Below are positions 51,701-60,253 of a DNA stretch of 64,000 nt, piece by piece. The notes beneath the pieces were generated by a model, which ran no database searches, had not been told where the DNA came from, and saw only the letters and a list, made by a program, of their open reading frames with translations. The DNA is from Paenibacillus turpanensis. Lineage in GTDB: Bacteria; Bacillota; Bacilli; Paenibacillales; YIM-B00363. The DNA is taken from positions 1-64,000 of the forward strand of contig NZ_WTLI01000024.1 in the NCBI RefSeq assembly GCF_011421635.1. Reading direction: 5' to 3'. The position numbers and the translations under genes are program-made. Positions within the stretch are counted from its first letter, which is position 1. Every line of letters begins with the position of its first letter.

Positions 51701-54141
51701 AGTACGGTACCTCGAACTCGGTTGTTGATCAACCGTTCGGTCCCGACCCGGCGACCGGAAAGCAGTGGGGTTATCGGACGGATGGAACGGCTACAGTGCA
51801 GGGCGGACCTGATCCGTGGAGCAGCGTATTGACGGACAACGGCGGCATTGGGAAAGGAATCACGTATGATTTCGAAGCGCCAAATGGCGTCTACGACGTC
51901 GCCATCGGTTTCCGAAGCCCCGTCGATACCGCCGGCCGGACGCAGGACGTGGCCATCAACGGTGAAACGCGGTTGACGGCGTACAATCCACCTTATAACA
52001 CTAACGAGGAAAAGTGGTTTGAAGCGGAAGTGAAGGATGGGCGTCTGAGTGTGTCTGTATTGCGTACCGGCACGACAGATCCTTCGGTCAGCTGGATACG
52101 GATTATGCCGAAACGCATTCCGATTGAACAGATTAAGCTGAGCCCAGAAGCGATCACACTTGAAATCGGACAATCGTATGATTTTACAGTCACTGTATTG
52201 CCGCAGGAGGCGACGGAATCGGCGCTTTCCTGGACGGTCTCCGACGATACCGTACTGGACGTATCGCAAGGCACGGTCGTTGCGAAGAAGGCCGGAACAG
52301 CCGTTGTGACCGTGAGCGGTCCTGGCGGATCCGTTCAAGCCTCGGCGACTGTTACTGTGGTACCGCCGCCGGTGGAAAAGCAGGCGCTTGGTGGGCGGAT
52401 CGCGCAAGCTAAGACATTGGACGCGTCGTTATATACGTCTGATTCATGGTCGGCGCTTTTGGAGCGGTTACAAACTGCGGAATCCGTCTATGCAAACGGC
52501 GAAGCGACACAGCTGCAGATTGATGAAGCAGAGCGGACGCTCAAGGAAGGCATCGACCGTCTGGTTCCGTTGACCGAAACGGTGCCGGTGTGGCCGAAGG
52601 GCAGCTTGCTGCTGAAGACGAACGTGAAATCAAACGAGGTCGAATTGACCTGGTACGTCGCACAGAACGCGGATCGATATAACGTATGGTTTGGCACCGA
52701 TGCCCCTTCCGAGCTTGCAACCGCGGAGATGCAGTCCGTAACGGAGAGTGTCTATTCCGCAACAATCAAGGGACTCGCCGCTGATACGACGTATACGTTC
52801 AAGGTGGAAGCCGGCAACCGGTATGGCCAGTGGACGTCGGATGGGCCGAGTCTGCGGATCCAAACGCTGAAGTCCGAAGCCCCTGACAATGGTGGAGGCG
52901 GCAATGACGGCGGCGGGGATAGTGGAGGCGACGACGGCGATGACAATAGCGGCGGCGGAGATAGCGACGACGAGGACAACAGTGGAGGAGGAAGCGGCGG
53001 AAACAGTAGCGGCGGCGGATCGACACCAGCTGCATCCACTCAGCCGTCCGTTTCGACAACTCAATTGTCACAAGCGAATAATGGCGTCGTTGTTATCGAA
53101 ATGGGAGACGCTGCGGAAATTACGTTACCTGCCGATGCGGCAGAAACGCTTGGCGAGAATCAGTTGCTGGTAAAGAAGGGAACTGCAACGCTCACATTCC
53201 CGAGCGATGTGCTGCGGCAATTGCGGACGAATATTGGGGATCAGGCGGATGAAGGACTGATCGTCGTGCAAATTGAGCCGATCACCTTGTCCGGCGCAGC
53301 GGCGTCTTCTGCGGCTAACACCGTCGATTATACGGTCGTAGGCGGCGCTTACGATTTCGACCTGTTCTGGAGAAACGGTGATGAGGAAGTTCGTCTGGCG
53401 GAGTTCCAAGAACCAGTGGAACTGTCCGTAGACTACGACGATGCCGGGGTCGAGGAAGCTTTAGTAGGGCTGTATTTCTTTAATGAGTCGATTAACAAGT
53501 GGGAGTATGTTGAAAGCAAGGCGGATCCGCGGACAAACACTGTAACGGCAAAGCTGTCTCACTTCAGCACGTACGCCGTTATGGAATGGGTGCAGACGTT
53601 CGACGATGTTCGGAATGAGCATTGGGCTGCTCGTACGATTCGCTTATTGGGAGCAAAACATCTTATCCAAGGATCAGCCGATCGACAATTTGAACCTGAT
53701 CGTCCGGTAACGAGAGCGGAATTCATCGCGCTGTTGACCCGTGCGCTGCGCCTTTCGGATACGAGCGCTTCGAATCCGTTCTCCGATGTCGACAGCGGCG
53801 CTTGGTACGCGAATTCGGTCGTAACCGCGCATCGTCACGGGCTGATCGACGGAACGGGAGACTCCCGTTTCGAGCCTGACCGTGTGGTAACGAGGGAAGA
53901 GATGGCGGCGCTCCTAGTACGCGCGTATAAGAAGCAGGCGGGGCCGCAAGGGGATGCATCCGATCTAACACTCACGTTTAAGGATCGGGAAGAGATTTCG
54001 CCGTGGGCAATGACTGCTGTAGGCCAAGCACTTGCGAACGGCCTGATGGCAGGCCGCACGGAAAACAGCTTCCAGCCGGGAGCCTCCGTGACACGTGCTG
54101 AGATGGCGCAAGCGATCTATAATATCGTGATCGAACGATAA
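48745..54141 (+). CDS. giant SLH-anchored metallophosphoesterase with LamG domains
   Basis: This 1798-residue surface protein has a signal peptide (to about 33, KAA-AP), two related jelly-roll domains (about 35-200 and 205-380: DNFNDGNFNGWTTFAGSSW; DPAWESYYVKADV), a LamG-like domain (about 390-655), a calcineurin-type metallophosphoesterase (D677 in DIQ, D713 in MGDIVDQW, N747-H748 in GNHDYEYW, H873-875 in GHHHG), a carbohydrate-binding-like part (about 985-1120), a BIG2 Ig fold (1123-1205), FIVAR (1215-1272), Fn3 (1282-1375), a G/D/S linker and three SLH repeats (1618-1798, TRAE, TREE, TRAE). TTG 48745 follows GAGGTGA. SLH repeats bind pyruvylated wall polymer. Substrate unknown; extracellular phosphate scavenging or wall remodelling are options. 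Confidence 0.88.
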   Translation: MKRLYRSISAVVSAALLWTSLSFAVVPAPEVKAAPNDILFEDNFNDGNFNGWTTFAGSSWNAASGALVYSDPGTEAIIGFEDKKMTDYSFESRVKVEGGGYPGVLARMQDRSNFYMFRYDPGKKGMDLTVRQNNSDRLLQSASYNPTPGSWVTLKIVVKGNIIQGYVDGHKLIEAYDDTFDSGGIGFRNRWSALSVDDIVVREERRVHSDAETGSIAPWVQVTGSWSVVDNVYQTVSEAVYNQAFQQLSMNGPGLLATGDPAWESYYVKADVTPTSPEAVFGVAGRVAGPETYYLFRWTPEENGTLELVRSIEGDEHVLSSASYAMVPGTTYNMRLNVIGSALTGFVNGEQLIRAADSSIPSGAAGLWSNSFAYLDNAASAEMKDPAEAKTVVHWKFDPSYAKSGSLESGDLVLADLTNQGNDLKLVTVGNAALPEVNEVLKWSEDDYHGHADARSLLFNNKKTGPVQRYFETVSSAPMNDEQFPHGYTMEFIYKLPAEFSRNSHSWMKIFNRQGTGALAGKTQGEYDLLGQLAVSNLKELQWTYYTTELASNPTSWSFSLDSVQDWYHIALVNDGKKTQIYVNGVTDFRNAPQEIKNFAGIVGKGWDIGAASLGNGIGAENFLAGNLEEIRIIDRALPMERWLIPNALDRTPEYGNNEDLPLLQKEDNYNILFVPDIQKPIRYMPEIVEEQTRWIADHAEENNVVFTAFMGDIVDQWNVESEWFAANKAITFLDYVKAPYMTIAGNHDYEYWWGGNDKPYLTYFGKNRYSDKPYYTNESPSGYSSYSLFKAGSYEYMIIGSDWRDDHYNSDRDWIQQVLREHKTTPTILISHEILEFQGEQSTEVKHSGRGARNWNDFVRSNDQIFMTVSGHHHGAGYMVSKNDYGNEVLEVLADYQSQYHGGNGWMRFAEFDEANNSIQFHTFSPWVESMPEEERTYFDMKNLIGEKDRFSYDINFAERFAFAKPLYYVDSGSDDPSRLPPGEKYGTSNSVVDQPFGPDPATGKQWGYRTDGTATVQGGPDPWSSVLTDNGGIGKGITYDFEAPNGVYDVAIGFRSPVDTAGRTQDVAINGETRLTAYNPPYNTNEEKWFEAEVKDGRLSVSVLRTGTTDPSVSWIRIMPKRIPIEQIKLSPEAITLEIGQSYDFTVTVLPQEATESALSWTVSDDTVLDVSQGTVVAKKAGTAVVTVSGPGGSVQASATVTVVPPPVEKQALGGRIAQAKTLDASLYTSDSWSALLERLQTAESVYANGEATQLQIDEAERTLKEGIDRLVPLTETVPVWPKGSLLLKTNVKSNEVELTWYVAQNADRYNVWFGTDAPSELATAEMQSVTESVYSATIKGLAADTTYTFKVEAGNRYGQWTSDGPSLRIQTLKSEAPDNGGGGNDGGGDSGGDDGDDNSGGGDSDDEDNSGGGSGGNSSGGGSTPAASTQPSVSTTQLSQANNGVVVIEMGDAAEITLPADAAETLGENQLLVKKGTATLTFPSDVLRQLRTNIGDQADEGLIVVQIEPITLSGAAASSAANTVDYTVVGGAYDFDLFWRNGDEEVRLAEFQEPVELSVDYDDAGVEEALVGLYFFNESINKWEYVESKADPRTNTVTAKLSHFSTYAVMEWVQTFDDVRNEHWAARTIRLLGAKHLIQGSADRQFEPDRPVTRAEFIALLTRALRLSDTSASNPFSDVDSGAWYANSVVTAHRHGLIDGTGDSRFEPDRVVTREEMAALLVRAYKKQAGPQGDASDLTLTFKDREEISPWAMTAVGQALANGLMAGRTENSFQPGASVTRAEMAQAIYNIVIER

Positions 54142-54178
54142 TAGTAAAAGGACAGGAACATTGTAAATGTGGGGAATG

Positions 54179-54212
54179 CCGACATCCGTGATACGGGTGT
54201 CGGTTCTTTTTA
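54179..54212 (+). terminator. rho-independent terminator
   Basis: CCGACATCCGT (54179-54189) and ACGGGTGTCGG (54193-54203) followed by TTCTTTTT. Confidence 0.85.
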
Positions 54213-54329
54213 CAGCACCCTTTACATGATTTGTAAATTCCTCTCGATGTTAGATGTGAATTCAGCAATTTTGGTATAATTCTTTGGGGGATTCCTTCTA
54301 AGGGATAAAGGAGAGGAGCTAAAACAAGC

Positions 54330-55346
54330 ATGTACACCATTCAACTCGGCTCGTTTGTACTAAATGGTGAAATCATACTTTATACCGGTTCTGGTATCGT
54401 TGGAGTAACGATTCTTCAATATTATGCCCGTAACCTAATCGAACGCGAGGCGCTGCTCTCCATTTATTTTTCAGCGTGGGTTGTATGGCTCCTGACTTGG
54501 AAGCTGAGCTTAGTAATATTTAACCCGACGGATGTCATCCACTATCCGGCTTCTTTGCTGTATTACAGCGGTGGCATTCGCGGCCGATGGCTCGCAAGTA
54601 TCCTGACTGCCGCCTATATTGCTTTTCGGCTTAAGAGAATAAAGGCTCCGCTGGTTCGCTCCATTCAGACCACCCTGATTTATTTATTCGGTGCGTGGAC
54701 AGGCTATCAAATTATTTTGACGCTAATCGATAGGGTAAATTGGCTTCAGCATACTGCTCTCGCCGTTCTAGCCGTGCTGCTGCTGGCCTGTATATGGATG
54801 TTCAACAGCCGCAAAAATGCAGCTATTGCTCTAATGGCGGCAGGTTTCCTATTTTATGCCTTGTTCGATCACTATCATCAAGTGTGGTCGGAAGCCCCCC
54901 AAAACAATGGGGAGGTTACGGTTGGAATTGCTCAAGGTCAGCAGGCTCCGGACTTTGAACTGCTTGATATGAAGGGGAATACAGTTCGACTGTCGCAGTA
55001 TCGCGGCAAGAACGTAGTCCTTAATTTTTGGGCAAGCTGGTGTCCTCCCTGTCGTGCGGAAATGCCGCATATGCAGAGATTTCATGAGGATGATCAAGGG
55101 GAAAACACGGTAGTGTTGGGGGTGAATTTAACCTCCATTGAAAATAATGCAAACGATGCGAAAGCGTTCGCGGAGCAGCTCGCACTGACCTTTCCGATCG
55201 TACTCGATTCGAAGGGGGAAGTGATGAACGCCTACAAGATCCGCGCATATCCAACGACGTTTTTCATTGATGGGCATGGCATCATTCGTCGAGCGTTTTT
55301 CGGAGCAATCGATTACGAGACGATGAAGGGTCAGGTTTCTCCTTGA
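54330..55346 (+). CDS. membrane-anchored TlpA/ResA-like thiol-disulfide oxidoreductase
   Basis: This 338-residue protein has about six hydrophobic segments in residues 15-190, then a TlpA-type thioredoxin domain facing outward: APDFELLDMKGNTVRLSQYR, the active site WASWCPPCRAEMP (CxxC) and cis-proline YPTTFFIDG. The membrane part resembles a small DUF-type prolipoprotein-transferase-like bundle, an uncommon fusion. It probably reduces extracytoplasmic disulfides, for example in cytochrome c maturation. GAGGAG is 11 bases before the ATG. Confidence 0.88.
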   Translation: MYTIQLGSFVLNGEIILYTGSGIVGVTILQYYARNLIEREALLSIYFSAWVVWLLTWKLSLVIFNPTDVIHYPASLLYYSGGIRGRWLASILTAAYIAFRLKRIKAPLVRSIQTTLIYLFGAWTGYQIILTLIDRVNWLQHTALAVLAVLLLACIWMFNSRKNAAIALMAAGFLFYALFDHYHQVWSEAPQNNGEVTVGIAQGQQAPDFELLDMKGNTVRLSQYRGKNVVLNFWASWCPPCRAEMPHMQRFHEDDQGENTVVLGVNLTSIENNANDAKAFAEQLALTFPIVLDSKGEVMNAYKIRAYPTTFFIDGHGIIRRAFFGAIDYETMKGQVSP

Positions 55347-55445
55347 AGTTCTTGATGACAAACCCATATCCTTACTACTCTCTTCTACATCGTTGTGAGA
55401 TAATATGCTAGCCTGAAATAGAGAGCAGCCAGGGAAGGTGACATC

Positions 55446-56972
55446 ATGAAAAAATGGTTTAAGCTATTTGCAGCGCTCGTTCTGTTCGTTTCCATCGCTC
55501 CGCTGCACCAAGCATCGGCGAGCAGTGACATTACCGTTTATATTAACGGGAGTCAACTCAACACCGACGCGCCTCCAATGATTGAAAACAACAGTGTGCT
55601 TGTGCCAATGCGGCCCTTATTTGAAGCATTAGGTGCTGAGGTCGCATGGATTCCGGAAACCCAAACCGTCGTTGCTGAATTGAGTCATACTAAAATTGAA
55701 ATTACGATCGGTCGATGGATTGCCACTAAAAATGGCAGGGACATGGGGTTAGCCGTACCCGCCGTCATTAAAAATCAATCTACCTATGTTCCACTGCGAT
55801 TTGTTGGTGAGTCCCTTGGAGCGGAGGTCACTTGGGATGCCGCAGCAAGAACGGTTACGATTTCTCAGGAATCGTCAATTCCGAAGCTGGAGAAGGTCTG
55901 GTCTATGGGAGCGCCGTCCGAGATGTACGATTGGATCCAAGGCTTTACGATTGGTTCCGATCAGACGCTGTACGCGATGGATGGCATTAAAGTGAAGCGT
56001 TATCGTGAGGGTACCGACGAAGTCTTTTTTAACCTGCAGGATTTAGCGCCGATGCTGAAGTCCTACGGTCTTGACGATCAGAGCACGATTCAAAGTTTCC
56101 GGCTTTCCGACATGCAGGAGAGAGACGGACGTTTGTATATCTCCGGACTGATGTTTGTCAACAAAGAAGGAGAGACGTACGATTATTACAAAGAGAAGAT
56201 TTTACTACTAGGCTTTTCCTATAACGTGATTTTCTATTTGGAAAATGACCAGCCGACACTGCTTTACGTTGAACGCGCTAAGGTAAACGAAAAGCCTGAC
56301 AATTTCACCTGGTATGAGACCAAAAGCGGGGGACCGGAAAATTTCTTGCAATGGGGAGATTTTTATCTCTACGATTACAGCCGATATTTATTGAAGCTGC
56401 GTTTTACTTTTGCTGATGACGGTTCACTGATTGTTCCCAGAGAGCTGGGCCAGCGTCATTACAAGGAAGTAGAGGGTGGAGGACAGCAGGTCAATCATTC
56501 CTATCATGGGATCGTGAAGATAAGTCCAAGCGGTGTAGTGGAGGAGCTAATGAGCTGGGGCTCCCATCTCGGAAGCATTCGAAAATATTCACCCATCTAT
56601 ACGACAAACCGCCATGTACTGCCCGTTGTAAAAGGAAATGAGTTAAGGTTGTATAACGGGAATGGATTTATTATGGATATGAAGCTCGACGATGGAATGA
56701 CGAGTTTTGTGGAGATTCCAGAGGAAGATTCGTACAATCCCGTTTTCTTAATGGAAAGACCCTTGTATCATGAAGGTAAAGTGTATTTTTTAAATGATCA
56801 TGGAATTTTTACAGTAACCAATGGTATTCCTGACATGCTAGTGTGGGCTGACAATATTGATTACACAGGACTAGATCATACGGTTTACATCGTAGATTTT
56901 GATTATGACGGTCAATATTTCTATATTACGGATTTCACCTCCAGATCGATTTACCGTTTGAAGGCGCAATGA
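55446..56972 (+). CDS. copper-amine-oxidase-like (stalk) domain protein
   Basis: This 508-residue secreted protein has a signal peptide (1-25, ASA-SS) and one Cu-amine-oxidase N-terminal domain made of two half repeats: NNSVLVPMRPLFEALGAEVAW and NQSTYVPLRFVGESLGAEVTW (residues 49-135). The remainder (140-508) is strand-rich with repeated QGFTIGSDQTLYAMDG-like blocks suggesting a propeller. These domains are stalk or adhesion modules in Paenibacillus and Clostridia, not oxidases. AGGTGA is 7 bases before the ATG. Confidence 0.85.
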   Translation: MKKWFKLFAALVLFVSIAPLHQASASSDITVYINGSQLNTDAPPMIENNSVLVPMRPLFEALGAEVAWIPETQTVVAELSHTKIEITIGRWIATKNGRDMGLAVPAVIKNQSTYVPLRFVGESLGAEVTWDAAARTVTISQESSIPKLEKVWSMGAPSEMYDWIQGFTIGSDQTLYAMDGIKVKRYREGTDEVFFNLQDLAPMLKSYGLDDQSTIQSFRLSDMQERDGRLYISGLMFVNKEGETYDYYKEKILLLGFSYNVIFYLENDQPTLLYVERAKVNEKPDNFTWYETKSGGPENFLQWGDFYLYDYSRYLLKLRFTFADDGSLIVPRELGQRHYKEVEGGGQQVNHSYHGIVKISPSGVVEELMSWGSHLGSIRKYSPIYTTNRHVLPVVKGNELRLYNGNGFIMDMKLDDGMTSFVEIPEEDSYNPVFLMERPLYHEGKVYFLNDHGIFTVTNGIPDMLVWADNIDYTGLDHTVYIVDFDYDGQYFYITDFTSRSIYRLKAQ

Positions 56973-56996
56973 ATTTACATTTTAGGGAAGAAAAAT

Positions 56997-57056
56997 ACCG
57001 GGATATTCATCAAGTTTGCAGAACGCTGCAGCTGGTGGATGTCCCGGTTCTTTTTG
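56997..57056 (+). terminator. rho-independent terminator
   Basis: ACCGGGA (56997-57003) and TCCCGGT (57042-57048), with inner ATC/GAT and CTGCAG pairs, are followed by TCTTTTT. Confidence 0.75.
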
Positions 57057-57309
57057 TTGAGCAATATAAACTTGAAGTGGGTGAGAACGGCGAGTTAGGC
57101 TGAAAACTGAGATTACGAAACTTTTACAATAGAAAAATCAGAATTTGCAGGAAAATGTGAAGCGTTTGGGGAAGTAATATTGTAAGGTGCTTCGCTAAAG
57201 CATCCGCATCCTAGATTCTCACAAGGATTACACGCATCACTCATCAAATTGGTTCATATAATCAACAAACATCAGTGCTTGTTTTGAGCAATCATCACGG
57301 GGAGGATTG

Positions 57310-57489
57310 ATGGAAGTGAAGCCATTGGAAGAGTTATCGAGTGCCGAGTTAAAGGAATTTATTGCGGAATGCAAAATCGGATACCGGGACGCCTCGGTTA
57401 TGTTCGAGTTTGAGACAGCGAAAATGTACAAGGAACGAATTTTGGAATACCGAACGGAGCTCGACAAGCGCAGCAAGGCTGCAATGTAA
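57310..57489 (+). CDS. small protein with UVR-like helix motif
   Basis: This is a 59-residue protein. The C-terminal half (FEFETAKMYKERILEYRTEL) resembles the UVR helical hairpin of UvrB/UvrC and ClpC-type proteins, in which FExA...R-like residues mediate contacts. GGGGAGG lies 4 bases before the ATG; a TTG one codon earlier is possible. A terminator follows 17 bases after the stop. The role is unknown; it may bind an UvrB-like partner. Confidence 0.6.
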   Translation: MEVKPLEELSSAELKEFIAECKIGYRDASVMFEFETAKMYKERILEYRTELDKRSKAAM

Positions 57490-57505
57490 TAAATATAACG
57501 TACAC

Positions 57506-57550
57506 AATACCCGTAACTCCTGAAGAAGGAGCTGCGGGTATTTTAATTTG
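57506..57550 (+). terminator. rho-independent terminator
   Basis: AATACCCG (57506-57513) and CGGGTATT (57535-57542), with an inner ACTCCT/AGGAGC pair, are followed by TTAATTT. Confidence 0.8.
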
Positions 57551-57675
57551 AATCAAATGGTTAAATAACAGAAAATGGCTTTAAGTTAATATTTAGGTTT
57601 ACAGCCTATCCAATATTATCTATACTGTACCTCAGTACAAAAAAACGCATTTAAAAGACAACTGCATACGAAGCT

Positions 57676-57850
57676 TCATAGGTTCCGAGCCGTTACAAGG
57701 CAAGGATTAAAAGGGAAGTTCGGTTTCATTCCGACGCGGTCCCGCCACTGTGAGCCCTTAGCGAGCCCTAATAAACCACTGTGATCTGCCGATCATGGGA
57801 AGGTAGGGTGCAGCGATGAAGGGTAAGCCAGGAGACCTGCCTATGAGGTA
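57676..57850 (+). ncRNA. cobalamin (B12) riboswitch
   Basis: Core elements are in the expected order: AAAAGGGAAGTTCGG, CCGACGCGGTCCCGCCACTG, a second CACTGTGATCTGCC block, ATGGGAAGGT, GATGAAGGGTAAG, and the B12 box AGCCAGGAGACCTGCC at 57826-57841. It binds cobalamin and shuts off the transporter operon. A terminator-like hairpin follows (57969-58002). Confidence 0.95.
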
Positions 57851-57968
57851 CATGTCGTATCCTTCGCGGAAAAGGATGCCGATCTTAGCCGACCCCTGTC
57901 TTGCGCAAGCAGCTGCTAAAGCAATGGACAATATAGCGGGCCGGTTCAGCATTGTGCATAAGAGCAGT

Positions 57969-58002
57969 GGCGCCTTTCCCATCAGAAACAGGCGTCTTTT
58001 TT
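57969..58002 (+). terminator. riboswitch expression platform terminator
   Basis: GGCGCCT (57969-57975) pairs with AGGCGTC (57990-57996, one wobble), followed by T6. It lies between the B12 box and the first gene, so B12 binding should favour this terminator. Confidence 0.75.
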
Positions 58003-58035
58003 GTATGTAAAAAAAGAGTTGGAGTGTGGAAAAGG

Positions 58036-59178
58036 ATGAACAGAGCACGCAGCATGTTATTGTGGGTGATTATGATCGCCATGCTGGCCCTCTCCGCATG
58101 TGCGGGACAAGCTCCGATCGCAGCCCCTGTGGAGAAGCAGCCTGAATCAGCAAGCAAGTCCGATGAATTTGTATTTACCGACACGGCGGGAAAGGAGCAT
58201 AAGCTGACACTTCCGCTTGATCGGGTTGTGGTCTTAAATCGGAACACAGCGGAGGCCATTCAGCTGCTTGGAGCGCAGGAGCATGTGATTGCCACGGGTG
58301 ATACGACGATCCAAAACAATCCCTACTTGCCTTTTGCAAGCTTGCCGGATGTAGGGAAAACGAGCGAAGTCAATCTGGAGCTGCTGCTGTCACTGAAGCC
58401 GAAGGCCGTGTTTACCTATACGAACCGCCCTGACATCATGCTGGAGCAAAAGCTGGAGCCGGCAGGTATCGCGGTGATCCGAATCAACAACTATTTGCCG
58501 GAGCAGACGGACGATGAACTGCGTCTATTAGGCCGGCTGTTCGGCAAGGAAGACAGAGCCGAGCAATTTCTTGCGTGGAAGAAGGGTCTGGAAGACATGT
58601 TAGCCGAACGTGTGAAGCAAATTCCGGAGTCGGAAAAGAAAAGCGTGCTGGCGTTATCCGTCGGGTTTTTGAATTCCAACGGCGGCTATCGGGTATTTCC
58701 GAGCTTAGCCAAGGACGGGTCGCCGGGTGTCGGAGAAGGGTACGCGACGGTGCTGGCGGGCGGACGTGATGCGGCGGATGTCCGCTGGGATCGTGCGGAA
58801 GCTTCCACCACCATTCTCGTTGACGAAGAATATATACTCTCCCATGATCCCGATGTGATTACGCTGCACGGCACATTTTTAGGAGGCTACAACGCGAAGG
58901 ACACTCAGGAGCATCAAAAGGTTTTGGACAATATTCGAAACATATCCTCTGTGCCTCGTTTGAAGGCGGGCAAAAATAATGAGCTTTATGTATTCCATAC
59001 GAATATTATCGGCTCGGATAAACGGTACATCGGTGTTCTGCAGCTGGCTAAAGTGTTATATCCCGAAAGGTTCGCCGATATACAGCCGGATGCGTACTTG
59101 AAGGAATATTTTGAACGCTGGCTCGGTGTTCCTTATCAGGGCGTATGGCATTACTCGGAGAAGCCGGTGAACGGATGA
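58036..59178 (+). CDS. cobalamin/siderophore-type ABC binding lipoprotein (BtuF-like)
   Basis: This 380-residue lipoprotein has a signal peptide ending SAC (Cys22). The mature part is a class III binding protein: RVVVLNRNTAEAIQLLGAQE, the LPDVGKTSEVNLELLLSLKP block and YLKEYFERWLGV end. The upstream B12 riboswitch argues for cobalamin rather than iron. The start at 58036 is chosen for the lipobox-length signal; GGAG is somewhat far. ATGA overlap with the permease gene. Confidence 0.88.
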   Translation: MNRARSMLLWVIMIAMLALSACAGQAPIAAPVEKQPESASKSDEFVFTDTAGKEHKLTLPLDRVVVLNRNTAEAIQLLGAQEHVIATGDTTIQNNPYLPFASLPDVGKTSEVNLELLLSLKPKAVFTYTNRPDIMLEQKLEPAGIAVIRINNYLPEQTDDELRLLGRLFGKEDRAEQFLAWKKGLEDMLAERVKQIPESEKKSVLALSVGFLNSNGGYRVFPSLAKDGSPGVGEGYATVLAGGRDAADVRWDRAEASTTILVDEEYILSHDPDVITLHGTFLGGYNAKDTQEHQKVLDNIRNISSVPRLKAGKNNELYVFHTNIIGSDKRYIGVLQLAKVLYPERFADIQPDAYLKEYFERWLGVPYQGVWHYSEKPVNG

Positions 59179-60236
59179 CGCCGGATTTGCGCCAAGCGTA
59201 TCACGGAAGCGTTCGGAAAAAATGGCTGGTTCTAACGCTTCTTCTCGTATTGCTGCTGGTCGTATTACTCTTTTCTTTTGATGCGGGTACCGTTTCTGTA
59301 GGATTGGAAGAACTGATAAGAGGGCTGACCGGCCAAGAGCCTCTTGATGAAATGAAGGGCTATATTTTACGGGAGGTCCGATTTCCGCGGATTGCGATGG
59401 CGCTGTTAACGGGGGTGGCCTTGGCCGCGGCGGGGGTGATCATGCAGGCGATTCTCCGCAATCCTCTAGCAAGCCCGTTTACACTTGGTGTGTCGAGCGG
59501 CGCATCGTTCGGGGCGGCACTGGCGATTGTGCTTGGAACAAGCTTGTTCGGTTTGGAGCAGGCCGTTCACTCTGCACGCTGGCTGATCGCTTTGAATTCG
59601 TTTCTCTTCGGAAGTATTGCAGTGATGCTCGTCTATGGAATTGCTAAATTGAAAAAAGGCTCGACGACGGTGCTGCTTCTTGCCGGAGTGGCGATGGGGC
59701 ATTTGTTTTCCTCGGGGGTTTCCGCACTTAAATATTTCTCCAACAATGAAGCGTTGAAGGATTTAGTCGTATGGCTAATGGGCGGCTTTTGGGGCGCGGA
59801 CTGGGAAGTAATCCGTTGGCTGGCGCCTGGGCTTCTGCTGAGTCTTGTCGTTTTGATGTGCTTCGCTTGGGACTTAAACGTGCTCGGCATGGGAGAAGAG
59901 GTGGCCGGCACGGCCGGTGTTCACGTCAGAAGGACACGCTTTGTTACCCTGCTTACAGTGACCATTATCGCTTCCGCAGCGACGGCCTTTACCGGTGTGA
60001 TCGGCTTTATCGGTCTTGTGGCGCCGCATATCGCGCGGATGCTGATCGGGGTGGATCATCGTTTTCTCATCCCGGCGGCTAGTCTTTGCGGAGCGATTAT
60101 GCTGCTGGCAGCCGATACCTTTGCAAGAACGATTTTATCACCCGTAGAAATTCCTGTCGGTATCGTGACCTCAGTGATTGGAGTGCCATTTTTTATTTAT
60201 TTGCTTATCAAAAAACGCAGGGACCACTGGAATTGA
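59175..60236 (+). CDS. FecCD/BtuC-type ABC permease
   Basis: This is a 353-residue permease with about nine or ten membrane segments. FecCD blocks include REVRFPRIAMALLTGVALAA, GVIMQAILRNPLASPFTLGV, SSGASFGAALAIVLG, and the GFIGLVAPHIARMLIG coupling region. It forms the channel with the ATPase 17 bases downstream. Start overlaps the binding-protein stop (ATGA). Only one permease gene is present, so it should work as a homodimer. Confidence 0.92.
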   Translation: MTPDLRQAYHGSVRKKWLVLTLLLVLLLVVLLFSFDAGTVSVGLEELIRGLTGQEPLDEMKGYILREVRFPRIAMALLTGVALAAAGVIMQAILRNPLASPFTLGVSSGASFGAALAIVLGTSLFGLEQAVHSARWLIALNSFLFGSIAVMLVYGIAKLKKGSTTVLLLAGVAMGHLFSSGVSALKYFSNNEALKDLVVWLMGGFWGADWEVIRWLAPGLLLSLVVLMCFAWDLNVLGMGEEVAGTAGVHVRRTRFVTLLTVTIIASAATAFTGVIGFIGLVAPHIARMLIGVDHRFLIPAASLCGAIMLLAADTFARTILSPVEIPVGIVTSVIGVPFFIYLLIKKRRDHWN

Positions 60237-60253
60237 GCGGGGAGGGGAAGGTT

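Noticed and set aside
52885-53030. Repetitive G/D/S-rich DNA inside the SLH protein
   Set aside because: It is a flexible linker between Fn3 and the next domain, not a mobile or CRISPR repeat.
57816-58010. Plus-strand 64-codon frame after the B12 box
   Set aside because: It starts inside the B12 riboswitch and runs through the riboswitch terminator.
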